A stretch of DNA of 64,000 nucleotides from Klebsiella oxytoca (lineage in GTDB: Bacteria > Pseudomonadota > Gammaproteobacteria > Enterobacterales > Enterobacteriaceae), in NCBI RefSeq assembly GCF_009707385.1, contig NZ_CP046115.1, forward strand, positions 2,914,001-2,978,000. Direction: 5' to 3'. The position numbers and the translations under genes are program-made. Positions 44,285 to 53,936 of the stretch are shown here, one piece after another. Each line of letters begins with the position of its first letter. Within the stretch, counting starts at the first letter, position 1. The notes under the pieces are model-generated. The model saw only the letters and a list, made by a program, of their open reading frames with translations, was not told the origin of the DNA and did not search any database.

Positions 44285-45126
44285 TGAAAAAACTCTCCCC
44301 CCAATTTGCTGAAAGCCGGGGCCGCTGGCTGGCCCAGACCGCCAGCGCCTGCCTGATTGACGAAGCGCGGCTGAGCCCCAAGCCGGGGCTGGTCGACAGC
44401 CGCGGCAGCGGCGCGCATCACGATTTGAGTCTGGCGCTGATGGAGCGCTCTGCCCGCAGCCTGCAGCCAACGTTTCACGCGCTGGCCCTGCAGAGCTGGC
44501 GGCGTCCAGCCGATATCGCCCTGCGCGAAACCGTCGGCCGTCTGGGTCGCGAAGGCGAAGCGCGGATGATGCTGGCGACCGAGGGGGTCAACACCCATCG
44601 CGGCGCTATCTGGGCGTTGGGCCTGCTGGTCAGCGCGACGGCGATGCTGGGGGGAGAAAGTCATGCACAGAAGATTACGGAAACCGCCGCCGCCCTCGCC
44701 CGTCTGCCGGACGCCTGCGCGCCCAGGACCTTTAGTAAAGGTCTGCGCGCCAGCCGCCGCTGGCAGGTTCCGGGCGCGCGGGAAGAAGCGCAGCGCGCTT
44801 TTCCGCACGTCACCACTCTGGCGCTGCCGCAGCTGTTGCGCAGCCGGGCCGAGGGAGCCAGCGAAGAACAGGCCCGGCTCGACGCGCTGATGGCGATTAT
44901 GACGTCGCTTAGCGATACCTGCGTGCTCTCCCGCGCCGGAATGGCGGGCCTTGAAGCGATGCGGCAAGGCGCTGGCGAGGTGCTGGCGGCAGGAGGATGT
45001 GCGACAGCCAGAGGACGCGCCGCGCTGGCGCGTCTTGATGCGCAGATGCTGGCGCATAACGCCTCGCCGGGTGGCGCGGCGGATCTTCTTGCCGCCACCC
45101 TGTTTCTCGACCGGGTTTCCGCTTAA
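44284..45126 (+). CDS. mdcB: Triphosphoribosyl-dephospho-CoA synthase MdcB (280 aa)
   Basis: CitG-family enzyme that makes 2'-(5''-triphosphoribosyl)-3'-dephospho-CoA from ATP and dephospho-CoA, the precursor of the MdcC prosthetic group. Conserved blocks are EARLSPKPGLVDSRGSGAHH, LATEGVNTHRGAIWALGLL and SDTCVLSRAGMAGL. Its ATG overlaps the mdcA stop by one base (TAATG), so translation is coupled. Confidence 0.97.
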   Translation: MKKLSPQFAESRGRWLAQTASACLIDEARLSPKPGLVDSRGSGAHHDLSLALMERSARSLQPTFHALALQSWRRPADIALRETVGRLGREGEARMMLATEGVNTHRGAIWALGLLVSATAMLGGESHAQKITETAAALARLPDACAPRTFSKGLRASRRWQVPGAREEAQRAFPHVTTLALPQLLRSRAEGASEEQARLDALMAIMTSLSDTCVLSRAGMAGLEAMRQGAGEVLAAGGCATARGRAALARLDAQMLAHNASPGGAADLLAATLFLDRVSA

Positions 45127-45143
45127 CGCATTCAGAGGATGTT

Positions 45144-45443
45144 ATGGAACAGATTAAATTGTCATTCCCTGCCACTCGCGGCCTCAGCGGCAAAGCGCTG
45201 GCAGGCGTTGTAGGCTCCGGCGATATGGAAGTGCTGTATACCGCCGGGCAGAGCGATACGCTCAACGTAGAAATCACCACCTCGGTGGATAACAGCCAGG
45301 CGCGCTGGAACGCGCTGTTCGAACGGCTGAGCCTGATTAACGGCCTGCCCGGCGGTCAGTTGATTATTCACGACTTCGGCGCCACGCCCGGCGTCGCGCG
45401 GATCCGTATTGAACAGGTTTTTGAGGAGGTGGCCCATGCGTAA
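45144..45443 (+). CDS. mdcC: Malonate decarboxylase acyl-carrier protein MdcC (99 aa)
   Basis: Delta subunit carrying the phosphoribosyl-dephospho-CoA thiol. The attachment serine is Ser25 in GVVGSGDMEV, the residue known in the Klebsiella protein. The protein is small and mixed alpha/beta, not related to fatty-acid ACP. GAGGATG precedes the ATG; the 3' end overlaps mdcD by 8 bp. Confidence 0.97.
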   Translation: MEQIKLSFPATRGLSGKALAGVVGSGDMEVLYTAGQSDTLNVEITTSVDNSQARWNALFERLSLINGLPGGQLIIHDFGATPGVARIRIEQVFEEVAHA

Positions 45444-46269
45444 CGATCGCAGCTTTATTGAACTCCGCGCTCGTGAACGCGCCCGCATGCTGCTGGATGA
45501 CGGCAGCTATCGCGAACTGTTGGATCCGTTCGAAGGCATTATGTCGCCTTGGCTGGGCGCGCAGGGCATCGTTCCGCAGTCCGATGACGGTATGGTGGTC
45601 GCAAAAGGCACCATTAACGGCCAGCCGGCGGTGGTGATTGCCATTGAAGGTACCTTCCAGGGCGGCAGCATGGGTGAGGTCTCCGGCGCGAAAATGGCCG
45701 CCGCCCTTGAACTGGCGGCGGAAGATAACCGCAACGGTATTCCAACCCAGGCGGTGCTGTGCCTGGAAACCGGCGGCGTGCGCCTGCAGGAAGCCAATCT
45801 GGGCCTTGCCGCCATCGCCGATATTCATGCCGCGATTGTCGACCTGCGCCAATACACTCCGGTGATCGGCATTGTCGCCGGTACCGTCGGCTGCTTCGGC
45901 GGCATGTCCATCGCCGCGGCGCTGTGCAGCTACCTGATTGTCACCCGCGAAGCGCGTCTGGGCCTTAACGGACCGCAGGTTATCGAGCAGGAAGCGGGGA
46001 TAGAAGAGTACGATTCCCGCGACCGTCCGTTTATCTGGAGCATGACCGGCGGCGAAATTCGCTACGCCAGCGGCCTGGTGGACGCCCTGGTGGGCGACGG
46101 CATCAGCGCCGTAAAAACCGCGATGAACGACGCGATTGCCAAAGGCGTACCCGCACAGCATCGCAGCGACAAATATGAGGATTTCCTGACCCGTTTGACC
46201 CGATTCGATACCCGCCAGCAGGCGGACACCGCGCAGATCAAACAGCTATTCGCCCGGGAGGTGAAATAA
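45436..46269 (+). CDS. mdcD: Malonate decarboxylase beta subunit MdcD (277 aa)
   Basis: Crotonase/carboxyltransferase-fold subunit that, with MdcE, decarboxylates malonyl-S-MdcC. The blocks EGTFQGGSMGEVSGAKMAAA and TVGCFGGMSIAAALCSYLIV form the oxyanion-hole glycine loops of the family. The ATG at 45436 lies inside the mdcC end, following GAGGAGG. Confidence 0.97.
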   Translation: MRNDRSFIELRARERARMLLDDGSYRELLDPFEGIMSPWLGAQGIVPQSDDGMVVAKGTINGQPAVVIAIEGTFQGGSMGEVSGAKMAAALELAAEDNRNGIPTQAVLCLETGGVRLQEANLGLAAIADIHAAIVDLRQYTPVIGIVAGTVGCFGGMSIAAALCSYLIVTREARLGLNGPQVIEQEAGIEEYDSRDRPFIWSMTGGEIRYASGLVDALVGDGISAVKTAMNDAIAKGVPAQHRSDKYEDFLTRLTRFDTRQQADTAQIKQLFAREVK

Positions 46270-47069
46270 TGAGCCAGTTCACTAATCGCGCCGCGCTGTG
46301 GCTAAATCAGCTGGCGCCAAACGCCCCGCTAATGACCGGTCTGTGCCCATCGGTGCAGGTTGCCGACGCCGATTTTAACGGTGAAAGCGCCCGTTTTATC
46401 GCCGTGGTACCGGATGCTAATAACCATTACCCACGCGCCGCTCAGGGTGAAGTCGGCCTGCTGGAAGGCTGGACGCTGGCAAAAGTGGTCAACGAAACCA
46501 TTGACGCCGATGCCGATAAGACGGTGAAGCGCCCGATTATCGCGGTTATCGATGTCCCCAGCCAGGCCTATGGCCGTCGCGAAGAAGCGTTTGGTATTCA
46601 TCAGGCGCTGGCCGGGGCGGCAGGCGCATACACGAAGGCGCGTCTTGCCGGGCACCCGGTGATTGGCCTGATCGTTGGCAAAGCGATGTCCGGGGCGTTT
46701 CTCGCCCACGGCTACCAGGCCAATCGTCTGATCGCGTTTAACGACGCCGGGGTACTGGTGCATGCGATGGGTAAAGAGTCCGCCGCGCGGATCACCCTGC
46801 GCACCGTTGAGGCGCTGGAGAAACTGGCGGCAACCATTCCGCCGATGGCCTATGACGTCAGCAACTACGCGACGCTCGGCCTGCTCTCCGCCCTGCTGGA
46901 TATCAGTAATCCTGATGCGCCGAGCGCCCATGACCTGACGCTGGTCACCGACACCCTGCGCGACGCCATCGCTGACGCCCGCCGGGATGCCTCACTGAAA
47001 TGCCGCCTTGGCGCGGAGAACCGCCGTAGTTCCCAACTGGTACGCGATCGCATGCGCGCCAGCTGGTAG
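46269..47069 (+). CDS. mdcE: Malonate decarboxylase gamma subunit MdcE (266 aa)
   Basis: Second carboxyltransferase-like subunit (co-decarboxylase). The block AYTKARLAGHPVIGLIVGKA followed by MSGAFLAHGYQANRLIAF is characteristic. It starts in a TAATG overlap with mdcD. A large hairpin follows it before mdcF. Confidence 0.97.
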   Translation: MSQFTNRAALWLNQLAPNAPLMTGLCPSVQVADADFNGESARFIAVVPDANNHYPRAAQGEVGLLEGWTLAKVVNETIDADADKTVKRPIIAVIDVPSQAYGRREEAFGIHQALAGAAGAYTKARLAGHPVIGLIVGKAMSGAFLAHGYQANRLIAFNDAGVLVHAMGKESAARITLRTVEALEKLAATIPPMAYDVSNYATLGLLSALLDISNPDAPSAHDLTLVTDTLRDAIADARRDASLKCRLGAENRRSSQLVRDRMRASW

Positions 47070-47099
47070 TCAGTCCCTAACCAGAAGAAAACCTGCCGG

Positions 47100-47148
47100 A
47101 AGCGGCCACCCGGGGCGCCATCAAGCGCCCCGGGAAGGAACCGCTTTT
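47100..47148 (+). terminator. Hairpin (candidate attenuator) between mdcE and mdcF
   Basis: Inner stem CCCGGGGCGC/GCGCCCCGGG (47109-47134, six-base loop) is enclosed by AAGCGG/CCGCTT and ends in TTTT. It would reduce read-through from the enzyme subunits into mdcFGH. Confidence 0.65.
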
Positions 47149-47197
47149 AGAAATAATAACAATCGCGTCAGTACTCTTTCTCATTTACAGGTGATTT

Positions 47198-48157
47198 ATG
47201 ACTTATGTGATTATCCATGCTCTCGCCCCGATTTTTGTCATCATGCTGCTGGGCTTCTGGGCCGGTAAGGCCAAAATGGTCGATAACAAGAACGTCTCTT
47301 TACTCAACATCTTCGTGATGGATTTTGCCCTGCCCGCGACGCTGTTTAGCGCCACGGTGCAAACTCCATGGAACGGTATCGTCGCCCAATCGCCGCTGGT
47401 GCTGGTACTGACCGGGGCGATGTGGATTACCTATGCGGCCATCTACTTTCTCGCCACCCGCGTGTTTAAGCGTTCACCGCAGGATGCCGCCGTGCTGACC
47501 CTGACCGTAGCGTTGCCTAACTACGCCGCTCTCGGACTGCCGATTCTGGGCAGCGTGCTCGGCGAAGGCGCATCGACCCCTCTCTCCGTGGCTGTCTCCA
47601 TTGCCTGCGGCTCGGTACTGATGACGCCGTTCTGCCTGCTGATTCTGGAACGTGAAAAAGCGCTCGCCTCCGGTGAGAACAGCGGCTCGACGCTGGCGAT
47701 GCTGCCGGTACTGATGTGGCGTTCGGTGAAAAAACCGATCGTCTGGGGACCGCTGCTGGGGGTTGTGCTTTCGGCAATCGGTATCAAAATGCCGGATCTG
47801 CTGCTGGCCTCTATCAAACCGCTGGGCCTGGCGGCGACCGCTGCGGCGCTGTTCCTGACCGGTGTGATTCTGTCAGCGCGTAAGCTGCAGCTCAATGCGC
47901 TGATTGCCACATCTACCATCGCTAAACTGCTGGTACAGCCGTTTATCGCCTGGGGTCTGGTGATGCTGCTGGGACTGCACGGTTCTATCGCCATTACCGC
48001 CATTCTGATGATTGCCCTGGCGGCCGGTTTCTTCGGCGTGGTCTTCGGTAACCGCTTTGGCGTACAGTCGCCGGATGCGGAAGCGGTGCTGCTGTTAAGC
48101 TCGGTTCTGTGTATCCTGTCGCTGCCGCTGTTTATCACTTTAACTTCAGGGATCTAA
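47198..48157 (+). CDS. mdcF: Malonate transporter MdcF (319 aa)
   Basis: Auxin-efflux-carrier (AEC) family inner-membrane protein with about ten helices. The start MTYVIIHALAPIFVIMLLGF and the block FVMDFALPATLFSATVQTPW are typical of MdcF. It imports malonate. AGGTGATTT precedes the ATG, 128 bp after mdcE. Confidence 0.95.
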   Translation: MTYVIIHALAPIFVIMLLGFWAGKAKMVDNKNVSLLNIFVMDFALPATLFSATVQTPWNGIVAQSPLVLVLTGAMWITYAAIYFLATRVFKRSPQDAAVLTLTVALPNYAALGLPILGSVLGEGASTPLSVAVSIACGSVLMTPFCLLILEREKALASGENSGSTLAMLPVLMWRSVKKPIVWGPLLGVVLSAIGIKMPDLLLASIKPLGLAATAAALFLTGVILSARKLQLNALIATSTIAKLLVQPFIAWGLVMLLGLHGSIAITAILMIALAAGFFGVVFGNRFGVQSPDAEAVLLLSSVLCILSLPLFITLTSGI

Positions 48158-48159
48158 CG

Positions 48160-48780
48160 ATGCTATCAACGCCGCGTCCTCACGATTTAGTCTGGTTGAA
48201 TAGTGCCGCCGCGCTGGAGGCGATTGAGGAACATTGGGTCGCCCGGCACTGGCGCACCAGCCTGCCGGTGGTGGTACGACGCGACGTTGACGCCTGCGCC
48301 CGCATTCCAGTGGGCGTGCGGGGCATGAAGCGCGAGCAGCGCGCCGCGGGCTGGGTACGGATGGAGAATATCGTCCGTGCCATTACTCCGGAAACGCTCG
48401 CCGATCGTCAGCAGCTTCTGCGATCGCCGTTTGTCTCTCAGCCGCCGGTACAGGCGGCTATATCACTGACCTTGCACGACTGGCCGTGGCGCTGGGGCAT
48501 TACCGGCAGCACCGGCTACGCGCTGGCCACCGAAATCCCCGTGCTGCACGCCAACAGCGATCTGGATCTGCTGATCCGCGCCCCGCAGCCGCTTGCCCGC
48601 GAAGCGCTGCTCGCCTGGCAGACCCGGGTCGCGCAGCTACCCTGCCGGGCGGACACCCAGATTGAAACCCCCACCGGGGCTTTCGCGCTAAACGAGTGGC
48701 TGCGCGATGGTCGCGTCCTGCTGAAAACGTCCCGCGGCCCGCGCCTAACCGCCGAACCGTGGCTCAGGGAGGAAGCATGA
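48160..48780 (+). CDS. mdcG: Phosphoribosyl-dephospho-CoA transferase MdcG (206 aa)
   Basis: Transfers the prosthetic group made by MdcB onto Ser25 of MdcC. It belongs to the nucleotidyltransferase-like CitX/MdcG group; the metal-binding acidic block is HANSDLDLLIRAPQPL. It starts two bases after the mdcF stop. The longer frame from 48109 lies inside mdcF and is rejected. Confidence 0.96.
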   Translation: MLSTPRPHDLVWLNSAAALEAIEEHWVARHWRTSLPVVVRRDVDACARIPVGVRGMKREQRAAGWVRMENIVRAITPETLADRQQLLRSPFVSQPPVQAAISLTLHDWPWRWGITGSTGYALATEIPVLHANSDLDLLIRAPQPLAREALLAWQTRVAQLPCRADTQIETPTGAFALNEWLRDGRVLLKTSRGPRLTAEPWLREEA

Positions 48781-49679
48781 AAATTCTTTTTACCTTTCCC
48801 GGTCAGGGAAACCAGCGGCCGGATATGCTCGCCGACCTTCCCGACCGCCAGAACATCCTTGCCGAGGCGCGGACCGTGCTCGGCGATGAAGTCGACCATT
48901 TAGATACCGCCGCGGCGTTAAAACACACCCGTGCGGTGCAGCTGTGCCTGCTAATCGCCGGCGTCGCCTGGGCGCGGGAGCTGGAGCGTCAGGGGGTGAC
49001 TCCGGATATGGTCAGCGGCCTGTCGATAGGGGCTTTCCCGGCGGCGGTCATTGCCGGCGCGCTGGACTTCGCCGACGCGCTGCGGCTGGTAGCGCTACGC
49101 GGCGATTTAATGGAGCGGGCCTATCCTCACGGCTATGGGCTTACCGCGATTATGGGCCTGACGCTCGACCGCGTGGAGAAGCTGATTGCCGACAGCGACC
49201 TCTATATTGCCAACCTCAACGCGGAAACGCAGATTGTCATTGCCGGGCGCGATGACGAAATGGCCCGCGTGGCGCAGCTGGCGCTCTCCGCTGGCGCCAG
49301 CAAAGCGCAGCGGCTGGCGGTTAGCGTCCCTTCGCACTGCGCGCTTTTGAATAAACCCGCTGCGGAGCTGGCAAAAGCCTTCGCGGGCGTCACGCTCCAA
49401 CGGCCGCGCCGCGCGTATCTGAGCGGCTCCACGGCGCGGGTGTTATGGGACCCGATAAGAATAGCCGACGACCTGGCGCTGAATATGGCGCGCACCGTGC
49501 GCTGGCAGGAAGCGATGATCGCCGCCGACGAGCGGGAGGCGCGGCTGGCAATCGAAATGCCGCCCGGCGGCGTCCTGACCTGCCTCACCCGCCAGGCAGG
49601 CTGGCAGGGAGAGTCTATTTCGCTGGAACGCAGCGGTATCGACGTCGCACGCCACCTGGCTTCCCGACTTATCGATTAA
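48777..49679 (+). CDS. mdcH: Malonyl-CoA:ACP transacylase MdcH (300 aa)
   Basis: FabD-type acyltransferase that primes or reloads MdcC with a malonyl group. It begins MKILFTFPGQGNQRPDML, and the nucleophile is Ser83 in SGLSIGAFPA. The catalytic histidine lies in SVPSHCALL. An ATGA overlap couples it to mdcG. Its end overlaps the convergent mdcR by 11 bp. Confidence 0.96.
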   Translation: MKILFTFPGQGNQRPDMLADLPDRQNILAEARTVLGDEVDHLDTAAALKHTRAVQLCLLIAGVAWARELERQGVTPDMVSGLSIGAFPAAVIAGALDFADALRLVALRGDLMERAYPHGYGLTAIMGLTLDRVEKLIADSDLYIANLNAETQIVIAGRDDEMARVAQLALSAGASKAQRLAVSVPSHCALLNKPAAELAKAFAGVTLQRPRRAYLSGSTARVLWDPIRIADDLALNMARTVRWQEAMIAADEREARLAIEMPPGGVLTCLTRQAGWQGESISLERSGIDVARHLASRLID

Positions 49680-50595
49680 GGCTACGGGCGTACATCCGCC
49701 CTTCTGCCGCCAGCGCCAGCAGGTCGGCGTCGCGCTCGCGATGGTGCGAATAGACAATAGAGATCAGCTGGCGCATCTGATAAGGCTCCGCCAGCTTCAA
49801 CAGCTGTACATCGTTTTCATACACCTTTTTCATTCGTCCCGGCAGCAGCGCAAAGCCCACCCCCGCCTGTACCAGGCTAATCATCGAAAAGATATCGTTA
49901 ACCCGGGTGACGATCTCCGGCTGAAAACCGGCTATCTGAAACGCATCCTGAAAGCCCGCATAGGTAGCGAACCCTTCCGCCAGCGAAACAAATTTGCGAT
50001 CGGCATAATCGCGTAGTTCAGCAGGTTTGCTGGCCTCCAGCCGCTCCGCAGCCGGGGCGGCAAGAAAAATATCATCCTCAAACAGCGGAACCACATCGAA
50101 AGAGGAATCATTGAATTCACCTTCATTGGTGGCGATCAGAATCGCATCCAGCACGTCATCTTCGAGCATATCCAGCAGCATCTGATTGGAGCCCATGGTG
50201 AGATCCAGCTCCAGTTCAGGACGGCGCAGCTTCATACCCATGATAATACGCGGCACGGTTTCAAGGGTCAGGGAGTAAAGCGTACCGATGCGCAGCCGCC
50301 CCTGCCCGACGCCCGCTACTTTGCGCGTCGCCTCCAGCCCGCGTGTCATCAGGCTCATGACGTCCTGACAGTACTCCAGCAGCGTCCACGCCGCCGGCAG
50401 CGGCAGCAGATTACGCCCTTTATGAATAAACAGCGGGCAGCCGACCCCCTCTTCCAGCGTATGCAGGGCGCGGTGGACGCTAACGCCGCTTAGCTGCATT
50501 GCCTCTGCGGTTCTGGCGATATTGCCCTTCGCCATAAACATCATAAATACCGACAGCTTGCGGAAGGTGATGTCCTGATTAATGTCGTCTTTCAT
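49669..50595 (-). CDS. mdcR: LysR-family malonate operon regulator MdcR (308 aa)
   Basis: Helix-turn-helix at residues 13-70 (LSVFMMFMAKGNIARTAEAM, then QLSGVSVHRALHTLE) followed by a LysR effector domain with malonate as likely ligand. It is convergent with mdcH at the end of the operon and matches known Klebsiella MdcR by position and sequence type. Confidence 0.93.
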   Translation of the reverse strand: MKDDINQDITFRKLSVFMMFMAKGNIARTAEAMQLSGVSVHRALHTLEEGVGCPLFIHKGRNLLPLPAAWTLLEYCQDVMSLMTRGLEATRKVAGVGQGRLRIGTLYSLTLETVPRIIMGMKLRRPELELDLTMGSNQMLLDMLEDDVLDAILIATNEGEFNDSSFDVVPLFEDDIFLAAPAAERLEASKPAELRDYADRKFVSLAEGFATYAGFQDAFQIAGFQPEIVTRVNDIFSMISLVQAGVGFALLPGRMKKVYENDVQLLKLAEPYQMRQLISIVYSHHRERDADLLALAAEGRMYARSLNR

Positions 50596-50757
50596 GGCCC
50601 TGCGCTCCGCATTTCGGTCTTGATTAGCATTTTCTTTCGGGATTTCAAGACAGTATAACCATAATCAACGAGTGAAGGATTGGCCGGAAGGGGGATATCG
50701 CCGGGGGGAAGAGATTTTAGCAATTTAGCGTTTTCGCCAGGCAGCGAACAGAGGCCA

Positions 50758-50790
50758 GTAGACCCGGTGAGGCGTCAGCCGCCACCGGGC
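50758..50790. repeat. Single REP element between mdcR and mqo
   Basis: GTAGACCCGGTGAGGCGTCA-GCCGCCACCGGGC, a REP palindrome (reverse strand: GCCCGGTGGCGGCTGACGCC then CACCGGGTCTAC), 20 bp past the mqo stop codon. Confidence 0.75.
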
Positions 50791-50809
50791 AATTTCATCG
50801 GGTGTGAAC

Positions 50810-52465
50810 TTATAGCGCCATATCGTGCTGCGGCGAAGCTTCCGCCTTCGGCTCTGCCGGTTTGGCGGTCATAACCGGAGCGGAGGCGTTCATCTCAATC
50901 ACCGGCGGTTTGGTGAGCTGGAGCGCAGCCGCGGTATCATCCCAAACCTGCTGGGTCAGCGCGACGTTGCCGTTCAGCTTCTGGCCATAGCTCGGTACGA
51001 TCTCGTGAATGCGGCTCTGCCATTGCGGCGAGTTAAACTGTTCAGGGAACATCTGCTTAATCACGTTGAGCGTAATAGGCGCGGCGGTGGAAGCACCCGG
51101 CGAAGCGCCAAGCAGCGCGGAGATAGTTTTCTGCTGGTCAACAACGACTTCGGTGCCCAGCTTCAGTACGCCGCCCTTCTCGGCATCTTTTTTGATGATC
51201 TGTACGCGCTGTCCGGCCTGAATCAGCTTCCAGTCCTCTTTACGCGCGCCCGGGTAATACTCTTTCAACGCCGCAAAGCGGTCATCGTCGCTGAGCATGA
51301 CCTGGCTGATGAGGTATTTCACCAGGTCAAAGTTATCCAGACCAACGTGGGTCATCGGCAGCACGTTGCTGGTAGTCGTGGTGCTCAGCAGGTCGAGGAA
51401 TGAACCATTTTTGAGGAACTTAGTCGAGAAGGTCGCAAATGGCCCAAACAGTACCACGCGCTTGCCGTCAAGGTAACGGGCATCCAGGTGCGGTACCGAC
51501 ATCGGCGGTGCGCCCACCGAGGCCTGACCGTAAACTTTTTGCTGATGCTCGTTGGTCACCGCCGGGTTTTCGGTCATCAGGAAGGAGCCGCCAACCGGGA
51601 ATCCGGCGTAGTTATCCGCTTCAGGAATACCGGTTTTTTGCAGTAATTTCAGGGCACCACCGCCGGCGCCGATAAATACGTATTTCGCATCGATCGCCTG
51701 CTCTTCGCCGCTATTAACGTTTTTAATCGTCACGTGCCAGGAATTATCGGCGTTACGTTTAAAATCGGTCACTTCAGAAGAAGTTTGCAGCGTGAAGTTA
51801 TTATTTTTCTTCAGGCTGGCAATCAGCTGGCGGGTTATTTCCCCATAGTTAACGTCAGTACCCACCGGCGTCCAGGTCGCCGCAACGCGCTGCTGCGGAT
51901 CGCGTCCTTCCATCACCAGCGGAGCCCACTGTTTTATTTGCTGGTGATCGGTAGAGAATTTCATGCCCTGGAATAAGGTCGTTTGCTGCAGCGCGGTATA
52001 ACGCTTTTGCAGATAATCGACGTTATCACCCCAGACAAAACTCATATGCGGGGTGGAATTAATAAAGGAGTGCGGATCGTGCAACACGCCGCGTTTGACC
52101 TGCGCCGTCCAGAACTGGCGGGAGATCATAAATTGTTCGTTTATATCCAGCGCCTTGCTGACGTCGATGGTGCCGTCCGGGCGTTCCGGCGTGTAGTTCA
52201 GCTCCATATTAGCGGAGTGTCCGGTTCCGGCGTTGTTCCAGCCGTTGGAGGACTCCAGCGCGACGCCATCGAGTTTCTCAACCATTACCTGTTTCCAGTC
52301 CGGCTGTAGTTCATGCAGCCAGGTCCCCAGCGACGCGCTCATAATACCGCCGCCAATCAGCAGGAAATCGGTTTTTTTCGCGGCATCGTCATTTGCGAAG
52401 GTCGCCGTACTGACGAACATCGCTAATGCGGTCATAGATATAATCGTATTTTTAATTGCAGGCAT
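50810..52465 (-). CDS. mqo: Malate:quinone oxidoreductase Mqo (551 aa)
   Basis: FAD-dependent membrane-associated enzyme oxidising malate to oxaloacetate and passing electrons to quinone. The FAD motif is [36 protein letters not shown] and [20 protein letters not shown] are family blocks. A hydrophobic N-terminal segment ([17 protein letters not shown]) looks like a signal anchor, as also seen in E. coli Mqo. The tail from residue 525 is an unconserved Pro/Ala/Glu-rich extension. The start is not sharply defined; no strong ribosome-binding site is seen. Confidence 0.93.
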   Translation of the reverse strand: MPAIKNTIISMTALAMFVSTATFANDDAAKKTDFLLIGGGIMSASLGTWLHELQPDWKQVMVEKLDGVALESSNGWNNAGTGHSANMELNYTPERPDGTIDVSKALDINEQFMISRQFWTAQVKRGVLHDPHSFINSTPHMSFVWGDNVDYLQKRYTALQQTTLFQGMKFSTDHQQIKQWAPLVMEGRDPQQRVAATWTPVGTDVNYGEITRQLIASLKKNNNFTLQTSSEVTDFKRNADNSWHVTIKNVNSGEEQAIDAKYVFIGAGGGALKLLQKTGIPEADNYAGFPVGGSFLMTENPAVTNEHQQKVYGQASVGAPPMSVPHLDARYLDGKRVVLFGPFATFSTKFLKNGSFLDLLSTTTTSNVLPMTHVGLDNFDLVKYLISQVMLSDDDRFAALKEYYPGARKEDWKLIQAGQRVQIIKKDAEKGGVLKLGTEVVVDQQKTISALLGASPGASTAAPITLNVIKQMFPEQFNSPQWQSRIHEIVPSYGQKLNGNVALTQQVWDDTAAALQLTKPPVIEMNASAPVMTAKPAEPKAEASPQHDMAL

Positions 52466-52766
52466 AATAGAAATATCACATAGCACAAGTGTATTAAGAG
52501 CCTGCATATTAACGCACTTTTACTTTATTTTAAAATATCATTTACACTTTCGCACAGGCAGCTAATTATCATTAACCTGGTTTTTTAACTTAAAAAAGTA
52601 AAATAAATCTGCAGCGAAGAAATAAACCTATGATGAATATTTAACGGCAGAATAAATAACACCCTGAAAAAGCAGCTAAACCGTATGGAATAACTAAAAT
52701 ATTTACCTGCGGGATATTTCAAATTATACGGCGCGTATCGCGGAAATACGCGCCCCAGGGTTAACT
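52466..52766. other. Upstream region of mqo, hairpin after the MurQ-like gene
   Basis: AT-rich 301-bp stretch. GGCGCGTAT/ATACGCGCC (52730-52754) forms a 9-bp stem 13 bp past the stop of the MurQ-like gene and probably ends its transcript. The remainder should hold the mqo promoter. Confidence 0.5.
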
Positions 52767-53672
52767 TCAGGCAACCGGCTGCGCCGCACGCAGCGCAATC
52801 CGCAGATGGTCGTTGTGCTCCGCCAGCAGCTCGCGCGCCTGCCAGGCATCAAGCCCGCTGAGGATCATTAATATCGCCGTCCGGCAGTGCTGGTTGCAGT
52901 TGGCCAACGCCGCTTTGGCCTCGCTACGCGAACACTCCGTCGCCGCCATTACGATAGCTATCTGCCGCTCGGCCCAGCGCGGGGTACTGGCCTGCAGATC
53001 GACGCGCAGATTTTCATACACCCGCCCTGCGCGAATAGCCAGTCCGGTAGTCAGCATATTGAGGATCTGCCGCTGGGCAATTTGTGCTTTTGGATTACCA
53101 AAGCCCGCCACCGCCTCCGGGCCTGTTGGCGGGGCAATAATGATATCCGCCAGCTGCGCGGCTTCACTGCTGGTCTGCTGGGTAAGCACCGCAATTGGCG
53201 CGCCAAGCGACCACGCGTGACGCATCGCTCCCCAGACCCACGGCGTTTTGCCGCTTACCGTCAACGCCAGTAGCATATCCTGATTACTGAACTGCAACGC
53301 CTCCAGTTCAAACGCCCCAAGATCGTAATTACTCGCTGCGGTTTCCATCTCCTGCAGCGCGGCGGCTGGCCCTCCGGCGATAAGCGCGACCAGTGAATGC
53401 TTGCCATCGGGGGTAAACTCGCTCACCGTCTGCACGGCGGCGCGGCCTGACGCACCGGCGCCGATAATCACCAGCCGTCCTCCCCGACTCAGCGTCGCCG
53501 TCGCGTTATCAAGCAGTCGTGCTATTTCCGGTAAACAGGCCCCAACGGCTTCGGCAATCTGCTTATCATCCTTATGCAGCAGCGTCAGCATATCGAGAGT
53601 GGCGAGACTATCGATATGGGTGGTTTCGGGGTGGCGTCGTTCCATCATTGAAGCGGTTGGCTTACAGCTCAT
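52767..53672 (-). CDS. MurQ-like SIS-domain protein (N-acetylmuramic acid 6-phosphate etherase family), atypical (301 aa)
   Basis: The product aligns along its length with E. coli MurQ, which cleaves the lactyl ether of MurNAc-6-phosphate in wall recycling. SIS-domain blocks GAGASGRAAVQTVSEF, ALTVSGKTPWVWGAM and the C-terminal ATECSRSEAKAALANCNQHC with RTAILMIL are present. The first proposed catalytic glutamate corresponds to Glu85, but by ungapped alignment of the next 47 residues the second (Glu114 of E. coli as I remember it) is replaced by Ala113. No murP, murR or PTS gene is adjacent. It may have another sugar-phosphate substrate. GGAGG precedes the ATG at 53672. Confidence 0.75.
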   Translation of the reverse strand: MSCKPTASMMERRHPETTHIDSLATLDMLTLLHKDDKQIAEAVGACLPEIARLLDNATATLSRGGRLVIIGAGASGRAAVQTVSEFTPDGKHSLVALIAGGPAAALQEMETAASNYDLGAFELEALQFSNQDMLLALTVSGKTPWVWGAMRHAWSLGAPIAVLTQQTSSEAAQLADIIIAPPTGPEAVAGFGNPKAQIAQRQILNMLTTGLAIRAGRVYENLRVDLQASTPRWAERQIAIVMAATECSRSEAKAALANCNQHCRTAILMILSGLDAWQARELLAEHNDHLRIALRAAQPVA

Positions 53673-53929
53673 AAAAACCTCCATTTAAAACCGAAAGAAC
53701 CTACAGGGGCGAAAGCGCTAGCGTGAGGAAAACCCTTTCATTGACCACGTTTATTAATAGCAGTGTAAAGCTTTAATGACGCGGTTTACCGCCACGGAAG
53801 TCACAGTTTTCGCCCCCTGAAGCCATTCAGCTGTCTATTGGTCGTTATTCAGGCAGTATATGCATTAGCCCTACGAAACTTGCATGAGGCATATTGTGAC
53901 GCGTCGCTTACCGGTCCCTGCGGCAGATA
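53673..53929. other. Divergent region upstream of the MurQ-like gene
   Basis: Contains the inverted 9-mers GGGGCGAAA (near 53705) and TTTCGCCCC (near 53807) and the palindrome GCGCTAGCGT near 53713. A weak promoter-like TTGGTC...TATATG lies around 53838-53864, pointing toward the isolated terminator at 53937-53978. No protein gene is seen. Confidence 0.4.
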
Positions 53930-53936
53930 AAAAAAC

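Noticed and set aside
44137..45057. A 306-codon reverse frame across mdcA and mdcB
   Set aside because: It lies antisense to two certain malonate decarboxylase genes and shows Arg/Gln-rich shadow composition without any domain.
45364..46161. A 265-codon reverse frame inside mdcD
   Set aside because: Antisense shadow of mdcD; no motif and no start signal.
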